Source of the DNA: Candidatus Daviesbacteria bacterium
GTDB lineage: Bacteria; Patescibacteriota; Microgenomatia; Daviesbacterales; UBA10151
NCBI GenBank assembly: GCA_016183265.1
Contig: JACPEX010000023.1
Span: forward strand, 1-44,112
Reading direction: 5' to 3'
Length of the DNA: 44,112 nucleotides
Shown here: one piece after another, positions 26,591-33,726 of the stretch
Numbering within the stretch: position 1 is the stretch's first letter
Layout: each line of letters opens with the position of its first letter
Notes under the pieces: generated by a model
Databases searched by the model: none
Told to the model about the DNA's origin: nothing
Seen by the model: the letters and a program-made list of their open reading frames with translations, nothing else
Program-made: the position numbers and the translations under genes

Positions 26591-28498
26591 ATGGTGGAAA
26601 AAAAAGTTCCTTTGTGGGCTATTGCCGTAACTTTATCATTGGTTTTAGTTTTTGGTGTAGTTTGGGGTATGGTGATACTTTCTTTAACAAAGGTTAATCT
26701 GCAGACTTCCTCCCCAGGGCAAGCAGCAGACTCTTTAAAGGAAATTACAGTCACAAAAATCAACTCTAAATATAAAGCGGCCTCTTCAAAACCTACCGGG
26801 TCATTTACTACCGGCCAGGAAGCGGATATTATGCTATCAGGCATTGGTTTTAACAAATCCGGCGGGGCTTTACTTTTTAATCATCCGGGCAATATCACTT
26901 CAGACGGGCAGGGATTGATTTTGGCCGACAGGAATAATAACAGGGTTTTAATCTGGAAGGAAGCTCCCACCGGCAATACCCCTCCTGATTTGGTTTTGGG
27001 CCAAAAGGATTTTAATACGAATAACCCGGGTACGGGCCTGGATGAGCTGAATTGGCCGGTAGGTGTTGCAACTGACGGTAAAAGACTGGTGGTGGCGGAT
27101 ACGGAAAATGACCGGATTTTAATTTGGACTTCTCTGCCTTCCCAAAACGGACAGAAAGCGGATTTGGAGATTAAGGATCCTGTGCGCGGTCACGGCGGGG
27201 ACAAAAGGCTGAAAACTTCCTGGCCCTGGGCTGTCTGGACAGATGGGGAAAAATTGGCAGTTGCGGCAACCGGCAGCCAAAGTGTGCTGATTTGGAAGAC
27301 CTTCCCGATTCAAAGCAATCAGCCTGCTGATATTGTTTTGGATTTACCAAATTATTTTGGCACTCCCAGGACTTTAGGCAGCGATGGTACAAACCTCGTG
27401 GTTGGAGATCATAACGCAAAGCCTGCCGACAGCCGCCAGGGGACATTTTTCTGGAAAACTTTTCCCATAAAAAATACTGAACCCGATTTTTTCAGGGCCG
27501 GAGGGACACTGCTTTGGGGGCCGACAGTGACAAAAAACGGTAAGCTGATTGGTATTTCCGATCAGATTCACATCTGGAACAGCTTCCCCCAAAGTCAAAC
27601 GGAGGAGCCTGATTTATCAATAGGAGCGCTTCCAAATGGCAGCGGTTATGACTTTGGCGGGATGCAGGCAGGTGACGGTTCATCTCTTGTAATGATAGGT
27701 GACAGACTTTATGTATCTTTATCAAATGGCAATAAGATTGTCGGCTTTAAAAAGATGCCTCAAAGAAAAGACCAAAAACCGGATTTTGCAATCGGGTCAC
27801 CGGATATTAATACTAATACTTTGCTGACCAATTATTTTTTAACCAATCCACAAGTAGCAACTGATGGCAAGAGTTTAATAGCAGGGTCCACTTTTGGGGG
27901 ACTAAGGCTTTACATCTGGAAACAGATTCCCGATGAAGACGGAGCTAAACCTGATTTTGTCTATAACTTAAATTTTGCACCAAACTATATTGGCATTATA
28001 GACGGGAAATTAATGGCGGCAGGGGATCAAATTACGGCTGTTTGGAATAAAGTACCCCTTGACGGTGAAGAACCTGACCAAATCATCCGGGGGGAAATTA
28101 ATCCGGCTTCTTTTGCAGGCGGCGGGGAATATATAGCCTTAAAAAGAGGGGAATTTGAGATTGCAATTTACCGCAAAAGCGACACAGGTCTTAAAACCCC
28201 CCTGAAAATTATAGGCAGAGGATTTGTGAATTTGCCTGAGGGAGCTTTGGTTTCCTGGGGGAAGCTTTTTGTAGCTGATACAGGTAACCATCGGGTTTTG
28301 ATCTGGAATAAAGTTGAAAGTGCGATAGCGGGTTTAGATCCGGATGTGATTTTGGGGCAGGATTCTGCGGGCGGTAATGAACCGGGGGTTACTAAGAATG
28401 GTCTGTTTAGGCCTGCATCTTTGGCTTTTGACGGTTCATATCTCTGGGTCGGAGAAAGAAAATTTTCCAACAGAATTTTAAGATTTTCAGTAAAATAA
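26591..28498 (+). CDS. Membrane-anchored beta-propeller protein with about ten NHL-like repeats
   Basis: A 635-aa protein with one N-terminal membrane helix (residues 7-29) and a long extracellular part built from repeats. Each repeat contains a strand pair like LVVADTENDRILIW and then LP or FP, a polar turn and PD followed by a hydrophobic strand (for example KTFPIQSNQPADIVLDL). I count about ten or eleven such units, more than a single seven-blade propeller, so two propellers or a large ring are possible. It probably binds proteins or glycans at the cell surface. A small Q-rich anchored protein follows with its own strong Shine-Dalgarno. Confidence 0.75.
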   Translation: MVEKKVPLWAIAVTLSLVLVFGVVWGMVILSLTKVNLQTSSPGQAADSLKEITVTKINSKYKAASSKPTGSFTTGQEADIMLSGIGFNKSGGALLFNHPGNITSDGQGLILADRNNNRVLIWKEAPTGNTPPDLVLGQKDFNTNNPGTGLDELNWPVGVATDGKRLVVADTENDRILIWTSLPSQNGQKADLEIKDPVRGHGGDKRLKTSWPWAVWTDGEKLAVAATGSQSVLIWKTFPIQSNQPADIVLDLPNYFGTPRTLGSDGTNLVVGDHNAKPADSRQGTFFWKTFPIKNTEPDFFRAGGTLLWGPTVTKNGKLIGISDQIHIWNSFPQSQTEEPDLSIGALPNGSGYDFGGMQAGDGSSLVMIGDRLYVSLSNGNKIVGFKKMPQRKDQKPDFAIGSPDINTNTLLTNYFLTNPQVATDGKSLIAGSTFGGLRLYIWKQIPDEDGAKPDFVYNLNFAPNYIGIIDGKLMAAGDQITAVWNKVPLDGEEPDQIIRGEINPASFAGGGEYIALKRGEFEIAIYRKSDTGLKTPLKIIGRGFVNLPEGALVSWGKLFVADTGNHRVLIWNKVESAIAGLDPDVILGQDSAGGNEPGVTKNGLFRPASLAFDGSYLWVGERKFSNRILRFSVK

Positions 28499-28515
28499 AA
28501 AAGGGGGTGAATTTT

Positions 28516-28779
28516 TTGGATACGAAAAAATTGTTAATTATTACCTGGGTAGGGATGGCATTACTTATAGGGCTGGGGGTAGGGTATCTTTTGGGACTTA
28601 GAGGTTTTGGTCAGCCGAGCCGTGACATTGGGCTTTACGGACAAGGTGGACAGATGGGGAATCAGCAGGGGAATATGGGTCAGCAGCCGCAGCAGCAGCA
28701 GGGTGTTCCTCAACAGGGAGCGCCAAATCAGGCGCCAAATCAAGGTAGTCAACCAGTTCAGCAACCTTTGGGCAGATAA
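28516..28779 (+). CDS. Small membrane-anchored Gln/Pro/Gly-rich protein
   Basis: An 87-aa protein from TTG 28516, selected by AGGGGGTGA 6 nt upstream; the GTG at 28507 lies inside that Shine-Dalgarno. One membrane helix (about residues 6-28, ITWVGMALLIGLGVGYLLGL) is followed by a low-complexity tail with many Gln, Asn, Gly and Pro, likely extended and outside the cell. It directly follows the beta-propeller gene and may be its partner or a spacer in the cell surface. No family is recognised. Confidence 0.65.
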   Translation: MDTKKLLIITWVGMALLIGLGVGYLLGLRGFGQPSRDIGLYGQGGQMGNQQGNMGQQPQQQQGVPQQGAPNQAPNQGSQPVQQPLGR

Positions 28780-28782
28780 GTT

Positions 28783-28801
28783 AGCGAACTTCGCTTTTTT
28801 T
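28783..28801 (+). terminator. Weak intrinsic terminator
   Basis: AGCG-AACTT-CGCT followed by a run of seven T. The stem is only 4 bp, so it would be weak, but the position after the beta-propeller/Q-rich operon fits. Confidence 0.4.
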
Positions 28802-28823
28802 GAGCCTACAATGAATTAAAAAC

Positions 28824-28867
28824 CCTTAGGTGTCAATACAAATCCACCCCCCAGGTGGAAAGTTTTG
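28824..28867. repeat. Dispersed ~44-bp element, copy A
   Basis: It begins CCTTAGGTGTCAATACAAAT and continues with a hairpin CCACC-CCCCA-GGTGG. It aligns with copy B at 31958-32000 over its full length. Both copies lie between genes. Confidence 0.6.
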
Positions 28868-28868
28868 T

Positions 28869-29528
28869 TTAGATTCGTACTCCTTCAATAACAGCTCGTT
28901 TTCTGGAAACTAAATCAATTGGTCTTAGATGGTGACCCTTTCTGTTAATATCATCACTTTCGCTGATATAAATAAGCGAATATTTTGCCTCGGTTTGATT
29001 GCGCCGTTGAGCATATGCAGCCTTTAAAGCAACTTTTCCATGCCAACTTACTTCTCTGACTGCCTCCCAAGAGAAATAAGATCCATTTGCCGCAAAGGGA
29101 GAAAGTAAGATAATATCTGATACTGACGGTTGTTTTGTTTCTAGTGTAAACCGTTTGCCAATGTCTGAAAGACTAACCCTTGTTTTATCCACAGGATCGT
29201 TGATTGGCCAATGATAAGCTTCCTGGATAGCGAAAAAACAGAGGTTAGAATCATCGAAGCGATTAGGATTTGTATTCAACCAGTCGTAAAATCTATAGAG
29301 AGGAGTGTGCTGCAGCCTTATAAATTGAGGATGGTGTTGTAAATTAAAGAAAAATTTAGCTACCCCTCTGGAATTTTCCACAGCTGCCATAGCAGCTTGC
29401 CTGATTTCAGTGATAGCATTGGTGCGGAAATCTAAAACCTCCCGGATATTCCCGGCTTTAAAAATCGGGGGGAAGGAATCGATTCCTATCTCTGAATAAA
29501 AATGATGATTATATTTCATTTGTTCCAT
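28869..29528 (-). CDS. Protein of unknown function (219 aa)
   Basis: No family recognised. Started at ATG 29528 it has no signal peptide or membrane segment; the possible longer form from TTG 29606 would read through the promoter. It is rich in aromatic residues and histidines (QHHPQFIRLQHTPLYRFYDW) and looks like a folded soluble protein with mixed alpha/beta content (SDIILLSPFAANGSYFSW, KYSLIYISESDDINRKG). A consensus promoter lies directly upstream. It stands alone between a repeat element and msrB. Confidence 0.6.
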   Translation of the reverse strand: MEQMKYNHHFYSEIGIDSFPPIFKAGNIREVLDFRTNAITEIRQAAMAAVENSRGVAKFFFNLQHHPQFIRLQHTPLYRFYDWLNTNPNRFDDSNLCFFAIQEAYHWPINDPVDKTRVSLSDIGKRFTLETKQPSVSDIILLSPFAANGSYFSWEAVREVSWHGKVALKAAYAQRRNQTEAKYSLIYISESDDINRKGHHLRPIDLVSRKRAVIEGVRI

Positions 29529-29537
29529 AGAGCCTAT

Positions 29538-29566
29538 AGCATATAGAAAAAAGGGGATAAAGTCAA
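29538..29566 (-). promoter_or_regulatory. Promoter of the 219-aa unknown gene
   Basis: Minus-strand TTGACT (29566-29561), 17-nt spacer, TATGCT (29543-29538), 9 nt to the ATG. This decides the start codon of the gene. Confidence 0.6.
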
Positions 29567-29652
29567 GTGCGCTTATGAGGAAAAAACTCCCCCGATACTT
29601 TCTCAAGTTTCTCTTTGAAATGAACCTAAATTAAATTTCCCAAAAAACCTTT

Positions 29653-30042
29653 TTATTTATGTAAAACTTCTGGCAATTTTGAATTTTTTGGGATAAATTT
29701 GATAGAAAGCGAATTAACGCATTCTCTGGTATTTTTATTAGTTAAATTTTCTCCTTTAAATTCATGTCCTAAATGAGCCTTGCAATTTGCGCACTCTATT
29801 TTTACTCTTCCTCCATCAGGATCAGGCAAACGCTTTAGCGCGTTAGGAAAGCTTTCATCAAACGAGGGCCAGCCGCATCCGGCATCAAACTTTGCTTTGG
29901 AGGAAAACAGGGGATTGTTGCACTTCCGGCAGATAAACATCCCGTCTTTATAAAAATTATCATATTCACCGGAAAAAGGCGCTTCCGTGCCCTTGCCTTC
30001 GATAACCTGCTTTTCTTCCGGAGATAAATTGTTGTAAGCCAT
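29653..30042 (-). CDS. msrB: Peptide methionine-(R)-S-oxide reductase MsrB
   Basis: Repairs oxidised methionine (R-sulfoxide) in proteins. All key parts are visible in 129 aa: zinc-binding Cys38/Cys41 and Cys84/Cys87, the GCGWPSF substrate segment, HLGHEF, and the catalytic Cys108 in RECVNSLSIKF. It is a single-domain cytoplasmic form. TAAGAT lies 7 nt before the ATG. It is divergent from the NYN-domain gene with 36 nt between. Confidence 0.95.
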   Translation of the reverse strand: MAYNNLSPEEKQVIEGKGTEAPFSGEYDNFYKDGMFICRKCNNPLFSSKAKFDAGCGWPSFDESFPNALKRLPDPDGGRVKIECANCKAHLGHEFKGENLTNKNTRECVNSLSIKFIPKNSKLPEVLHK

Positions 30043-30063
30043 TAAATCAATCTTACTACATTC

Positions 30064-30072
30064 TGCTATAAT
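30064..30072 (+). promoter_or_regulatory. Extended -10 promoter of the NYN-domain gene
   Basis: TGC-TATAAT, a TGN-extended consensus -10, ends 6 nt before the ATG at 30079, predicting a leaderless mRNA. Confidence 0.6.
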
Positions 30073-30078
30073 TCCTTC

Positions 30079-30588
30079 ATGGAAACATTTGCTTTTATTG
30101 ATAGTCAGAATCTAAACTTAGGGACAAGTAAAGATATTTTTCATGAAAGGAACCTAATTTACAAAGGCTGGAAGTTAGACTTTAAAAAATTCAGGAGATA
30201 TTTGACTGATAAATTCCGAACTAAAAAAGCCTTCTTATTTATCGGCTATGTAAAACAAAACGAGAGGATGTATAGACGACTAAAATCATATGGCTATGAA
30301 CTTATCTTTAAACCTACAATAAAAGATAATAGAGGGGATCAAAAAGGCAATGTGGATGCAGAATTAGTATTATATTCTGCTGCTATAGAATATCCAAATT
30401 ATGAGAAAGCAATAATTGTTTCCGGGGATGGTGACTTCTATTGCCTATATGATTTTTTAGAGAAGAATAAGAAGCTGTTTCACTTAATCATTCCAAATAA
30501 GCTTTCAGAATCAAGTCTTTTGAAAAAGTTCCAAAAATACAAAATATTTTTATACAGGGAAAAACAAAAACTGGAATTTAAGCCATAA
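30079..30588 (+). CDS. NYN-domain (LabA/DUF88-like) putative ribonuclease
   Basis: A 169-aa PIN-like nuclease. The acidic metal site is formed by FAFIDSQNL (Asp near residue 8), GNVDAELVL in the middle, and IIVSGDGDFYCL with two Asp residues. This matches NYN proteins, which cut structured RNA or act in RNA processing. The N-terminal ID-Q-NL form is that of the LabA/DUF88 group. No toxin-antitoxin partner is next to it; ychF follows after a leader with a hairpin. Confidence 0.82.
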   Translation: METFAFIDSQNLNLGTSKDIFHERNLIYKGWKLDFKKFRRYLTDKFRTKKAFLFIGYVKQNERMYRRLKSYGYELIFKPTIKDNRGDQKGNVDAELVLYSAAIEYPNYEKAIIVSGDGDFYCLYDFLEKNKKLFHLIIPNKLSESSLLKKFQKYKIFLYREKQKLEFKP

Positions 30589-30593
30589 AAAAT

Positions 30594-30639
30594 GGGAGGC
30601 GTCGCAAATAGACACGCAGTCTATTGGTCGTATTCTCCC
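30594..30639 (+). other. Hairpin in the 92-nt region before ychF
   Basis: Outer arms GGGAG (30594-30598) and CTCCC (30635-30639) enclose an inner perfect stem AATAGAC/GTCTATT (30607-30613 and 30619-30625) with loop ACGCA. No T-run follows, so it is not a typical terminator. It could be a 5' leader structure of ychF or an mRNA-end structure of the NYN gene. Confidence 0.45.
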
Positions 30640-30680
30640 TAGTGATAAATATATCCTACCATGAAAGGAGCTAAAAATCA

Positions 30681-31613
30681 ATGCCATTAAAAGTTGGGAT
30701 AGTTGGATTGCCAAATGTAGGAAAAAGCACCCTGTTTAATGCCCTTTTGAAAAAAAGAGTAGCTCTTTCTGCCAATTATCCTTTTGCAACAGTTGAACCA
30801 AATGTGGGAGTTGTGGCGGTGCCGGATAATAGATTGCAAGCGCTTAGTGAATTAGTGCAAAGGGAAGAGTCAATGAGTGAAAAACCTCCGGTAGTTCCGG
30901 CTGTTGTGGAGTTTGTAGATATTGCAGGGCTTGTTAAAGGCGCGGCAGAAGGGGAAGGATTGGGAAACCAGTTTTTAAGCCATATCCGGGAGGTAGATGC
31001 CATAATTCATGTGATAAGGGATTTCGAAGACCCGAATATTATCAGGGCAGGCGGCTCAAGTAATCCAAAAGATGATAAAGAACTGATAGAAACGGAGTTG
31101 GCTTTAGCTGATATAGACAAGGTGGACAAATTATCAACAAAACCGGTTCTGTACGTTTATAATGTAAGCGAAGAGGAATATGAATCAAGAATTAAGAATC
31201 AAGAATCAAGCAAAGATCAGGTTGTAATTAGTGCAAAAATAGAAGAAGAGCTGGTGGATTATTCAGAAGAAGAAAGGAAAGAATATTTACATGAGCTGGG
31301 AATTGAAGAAACCGGTTTGGAGAGGCTAATTAAAAAGGCATATGCTCTTTTGGGTTTGATTTCTTTTTTAACAGCCGGTAAAAAAGAAGTGAAGGCCTGG
31401 ACCATAAAGCAAGGCACTAAAGCCCCTCAAGCTGCAGGGGTAATCCATACTGATTTTGAGAAAAATTTTATCAGGGCAGAAGTTGTAAGTTATGATGAGT
31501 TATTAGTTCACGGTTCACGGTCAAAAGCAAAAGAAGCCGGAAAAGTCAGGACAGAAGGGAAAGATTATATAATGAAAGACGGGGATGTGGTGGAATTTTT
31601 AGTGGGTTCTTAA
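30681..31613 (+). CDS. ychF: Ribosome-binding ATPase YchF lacking the coiled-coil arm
   Basis: Obg-family P-loop ATPase that binds ribosomes. Seen in order: GLPNVGKST (G1, residues 9-17), YPFATVEPN, DIAGLVKGAAEGEGLGNQFL (G3), YNVSEEE in place of NxxE (G4), and a C-terminal TGS domain (AWTIKQGTKAPQAAGVIH). It has 310 aa against about 363 usually. The missing part is the helical arm that should lie between ETELALADI and KPVLYVYN. A 28-bp heptamer array (31182-31209) is read in frame just after G4. AAAGGAG lies 10 nt before the ATG. Confidence 0.92.
   Translation: MPLKVGIVGLPNVGKSTLFNALLKKRVALSANYPFATVEPNVGVVAVPDNRLQALSELVQREESMSEKPPVVPAVVEFVDIAGLVKGAAEGEGLGNQFLSHIREVDAIIHVIRDFEDPNIIRAGGSSNPKDDKELIETELALADIDKVDKLSTKPVLYVYNVSEEEYESRIKNQESSKDQVVISAKIEEELVDYSEEERKEYLHELGIEETGLERLIKKAYALLGLISFLTAGKKEVKAWTIKQGTKAPQAAGVIHTDFEKNFIRAEVVSYDELLVHGSRSKAKEAGKVRTEGKDYIMKDGDVVEFLVGS
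31182..31209. repeat. Heptamer array in ychF (GAATCAA/GAATTAA x4)
   Basis: Four tandem 7-mers: GAATCAA, GAATTAA, GAATCAA, GAATCAA. They encode residues ESRIKNQESS in a loop between the G4 strand and the next. The same 7-mer GAATCAA and its variant GAATAAA recur upstream of the EamA gene. Confidence 0.85.
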
Positions 31614-31622
31614 CTAAATTAG

Positions 31623-31853
31623 TTACCAGTTTTTGATTAGCTTGCCATCCTTATCTTTCATTACTCCTGCTATAGCCATTATAGCATCGATTAAAGCCTA
31701 GATTCCTAAACCTCCGAGCGTAAACAGCATTAATAACCCCGTACCTATTTTTCCTAAATAAAATCTATGTGCGCCAAAAGTGCCTAAAAACCAGGCCAAC
31801 AAGCTTGTAGCAAGTCTTGATTTGTGGGAAATTTCTGCTTGTGTGTCATTCAT
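31623..31853 (-). pseudogene. TM2-domain protein gene with an in-frame amber codon
   Basis: Minus-strand ATG 31853 with AAGGAG 7 nt upstream opens a 76-codon TM2-domain protein. It has LLAWFLGTFGAHRFYLGK (residues 18-35), then GTGLLMLFTLGGLGI, then ALIDAIMAI and a KDKDGKLIKNW end. Codon 52 (31700-31698) is TAG where the family has Trp (GIWALID), a single TGG-to-TAG change. Everything else, including the ribosome site and true stop, is intact, so the break is recent, a sequencing error, or read through. It occupies most of the 421-nt region between ychF and the acyltransferase, which has no other gene. Confidence 0.8.
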
Positions 31854-31957
31854 CAGATACTCCTTTCTTATTTAGAATATCAAATTATTTTTGTGAACGC
31901 AATGGGGATATATTGATAACTAGTTTTATCTTAATATTACCAAAAAATATTAAAAAT

Positions 31958-32000
31958 CCTGGGGTGCAGCTACAAGTCCACCCCCAGGGTGAAAAATTTG
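31958..32000. repeat. Dispersed ~44-bp element, copy B
   Basis: It begins CCTGGGGTGCAGCTACAAGT and contains the hairpin CACCC-CCA-GGGTG in place of the CCACC/GGTGG pair of copy A, so the stem is kept with changed bases. Its end overlaps the -35 box of the acyltransferase promoter. Confidence 0.6.
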
Positions 32001-32026
32001 CTTGTAAAGAAGGAAACCATTATAAT
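31998..32026 (+). promoter_or_regulatory. Promoter of the acyltransferase gene
   Basis: TTGCTT (31998-32003), 17-nt spacer, TATAAT (32021-32026), 8 nt to the ATG at 32035. Confidence 0.65.
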
Positions 32027-32034
32027 GGCAGGCT

Positions 32035-32895
32035 ATGTTAGAAAGAACAACACAAAGATTAGTAAATTTTTTTGCCGAGAGAACCCTAAAAGCTCATGTT
32101 GATAAACATATAGAACCATCAGTAGAAGCTAGAATTAAGGAATTAATGCGGGCTAAAGGAGTATTCATCGTTTATGCAAATCACCAAGGTCATGCTGATG
32201 GGATAGCGCTGGCAGTCATGTCAGAATATCTTAGGCAACTTGCAGCCGAGGTTGACTTCGATCTTAAAGGTTTTGCTGCCCCGATGGCCAGATCTTGGGC
32301 TTCAGGCGATCAGAATATAGAACTAAAACAAAGCTATGACTTATTAAGTGGAGCTGGACGAAAATATGGATTGGAAAGAGAAATGGTTAAAGAGTTGCGG
32401 CCTTTTCGTGAGAAATTAAAACAAGGATATGGAATAATGGTTTTGCCTGAAGGTTCAGTAGAGGGTGGATCCTATATCAAAGGAACAAAGCGAGTGAAGG
32501 GGATGCAAAAGATAGATGACGATAGCTTAATGTTATGGATCAAATTGGCAGGCAAAGACGTAGCTTTTCAACCGCTAGCTTTACAAGGTAGTTCTAATAT
32601 AGCTCAAAAAGAAGATGGGGTCACTAAATTAACTCGCCGAGGTAAGTGGTCTCTAATTGCTGGAGCTTTAGGTATACCAATAGGCATTCAAAAAATAGAA
32701 GCCACTTTATTGATGCCGTATACAGTTGAGGAGATTACACGACATTTGGGTGATAATTGGATGGAGAAAAGTGAAGCCTTTAATAACCATGCAATGAGGA
32801 GATTGAACTCAGGACTTCCTCCTGATGCACGGGGATACTACGGAAGAATTACTGATGATATTGCTCAAACTATTGCAGTTTCAGCAGCTTCCTAG
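32035..32895 (+). CDS. PlsC-like acyltransferase
   Basis: A 286-aa protein of the glycerolphosphate acyltransferase type. The catalytic HxxxxD motif is in ANHQGHADG (near residues 48-56), and VLPEGSVEGGSYIKGTKR is the acceptor-phosphate-binding motif III (usually PEGTRS). The remaining motifs are weak, and there is no clear membrane helix, so substrate and true activity are uncertain. It likely acts on lipid at the inner membrane surface. Its last codons contain the promoter of the rpsF-ssb operon. Confidence 0.7.
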   Translation: MLERTTQRLVNFFAERTLKAHVDKHIEPSVEARIKELMRAKGVFIVYANHQGHADGIALAVMSEYLRQLAAEVDFDLKGFAAPMARSWASGDQNIELKQSYDLLSGAGRKYGLEREMVKELRPFREKLKQGYGIMVLPEGSVEGGSYIKGTKRVKGMQKIDDDSLMLWIKLAGKDVAFQPLALQGSSNIAQKEDGVTKLTRRGKWSLIAGALGIPIGIQKIEATLLMPYTVEEITRHLGDNWMEKSEAFNNHAMRRLNSGLPPDARGYYGRITDDIAQTIAVSAAS

Positions 32896-32901
32896 TACAA
32901 T
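32873..32901 (+). promoter_or_regulatory. Promoter of rpsF-ssb
   Basis: TTGCAG (32873-32878), 17-nt spacer, TACAAT (32896-32901), 7 nt to the rpsF ATG. The -35 lies inside the acyltransferase gene. Confidence 0.65.
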
Positions 32902-32908
32902 AACCCAC

Positions 32909-33190
32909 ATGAATTCATATTTGTTGACTTTAGTTTTGAAACCAAAGATGGAAGATGGCGATAGAAAGGCTCTTCTTGATTCTATTACTAAAAAAATATT
33001 AGGCAGTGATGGCAAGATTGAAAAAGAAGATTTGTGGGGAGAACGGCCTTTCGCTTACCCAATCAAAAGGGAAACCTCCGGGTTTTATGCCCATTTTGAA
33101 ATTACCGCTGACCCTAAAGAAACACAAGGTCTTGACAAGAGTTTGGATTTGGAAGAAGATGTGTTGAGATATTTACTGATCAGAAGATAG
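32909..33190 (+). CDS. rpsF: 30S ribosomal protein bS6
   Basis: Binds 16S rRNA together with bS18 on the platform of the small subunit. The sequence follows bS6: YLLTLVLKPKM, then LWGERPFAYPIKRETSGFYAHFEI, then the end DEDVLRYLLIRR-like LEEDVLRYLLIRR. It has 93 aa from ATG 32909; an in-frame ATG at 32825 would add residues encoded inside the acyltransferase gene. A consensus promoter 7 nt upstream fixes the start. ssb follows 3 nt later. Confidence 0.93.
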   Translation: MNSYLLTLVLKPKMEDGDRKALLDSITKKILGSDGKIEKEDLWGERPFAYPIKRETSGFYAHFEITADPKETQGLDKSLDLEEDVLRYLLIRR

Positions 33191-33193
33191 CAT

Positions 33194-33670
33194 ATGGCAT
33201 CAAGAAGTTGGAATAGAGTTGAGCTAATAGGTAATTTAACAAGGGACCCTGAACTTCGATATACCCCCAATGGTGCCGCTGTAGCTACATTTGGTATGGC
33301 TACTAATAGAACTTATGTTACTGAAGGCGAAAGAAAAGAAGAGGTAGATTTTCATAAATTAGTGGCTTGGAATAAATTAGCCGAACTTTGTAACCAGCTT
33401 TTGAAAAAGGGCATGCGGGTATTTATCTCCGGAAGGTTACAAACCAGGTCATGGGAAGCGCAAGACGGTACCCAAAGGCAAACTACGGAAATTGTAGTAG
33501 AGGATATGATTATACTGACCCCTAAGGTCAACGGAGTAGCGGCGGCAGCTCCTGAGGAGATAGAGGCAGAACCGGTTAAAACAGAAGAGAAACCAGAGCC
33601 CAAAGAAGAAAAAGAAGAGCCGGCAGAAAAAGCCCCTCAAGAAGAAGTTAAGGAGGATCTTCCATTCTAG
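33194..33670 (+). CDS. ssb: Single-stranded DNA-binding protein
   Basis: A 158-aa SSB with the OB fold in residues 1-112 (NRVELIGNLTRDPELRYTPN, FHKLVAWNKLAELC, KGMRVFISGRLQTRSWEAQDG). An acidic, Pro/Glu/Lys-rich disordered linker follows, and the conserved tip DLPF recruits partner proteins. It is cotranscribed with rpsF, the usual rpsF-ssb arrangement; the normally adjacent rpsR is pushed 0.9 kb downstream by an inserted hydrolase gene. Confidence 0.96.
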   Translation: MASRSWNRVELIGNLTRDPELRYTPNGAAVATFGMATNRTYVTEGERKEEVDFHKLVAWNKLAELCNQLLKKGMRVFISGRLQTRSWEAQDGTQRQTTEIVVEDMIILTPKVNGVAAAAPEEIEAEPVKTEEKPEPKEEKEEPAEKAPQEEVKEDLPF

Positions 33671-33686
33671 TTTTATACCTCATAGT

Positions 33687-33716
33687 TTGACATTAATTTA
33701 ATTTTTCGTGTAGAAT
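33687..33716 (+). promoter_or_regulatory. Promoter of the inserted hydrolase gene
   Basis: TTGACA (33687-33692), 18-nt spacer, TAGAAT (33711-33716), 10 nt to the ATG at 33727. Confidence 0.6.
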
Positions 33717-33726
33717 TCTTCTTCAA

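Noticed and set aside
29529-29606. Longer form of the 219-aa unknown protein with an N-terminal hydrophobic helix (TTG 29606)
   Set aside because: The added stretch covers a TTGACT-17-TATGCT promoter, and no ribosome site precedes the TTG.
30661-30690. Nine-codon upstream reading frame (MKGAKNQCH) overlapping the ychF start
   Set aside because: Its ATG is part of the ychF Shine-Dalgarno region, it has no ribosome site of its own, and so short a frame is expected by chance.
31698-31700. General reassignment of TAG to Trp, to explain the TM2 gene
   Set aside because: guaA, purH and rpsF end properly at TAG, and an RF1 with PTT and GGQ motifs is encoded here.
31817-32041. Plus-strand open frame of 74 codons between ychF and the acyltransferase
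   Set aside because: It runs antisense to the TM2 gene and then through the dispersed repeat and promoter; composition is not protein-like.
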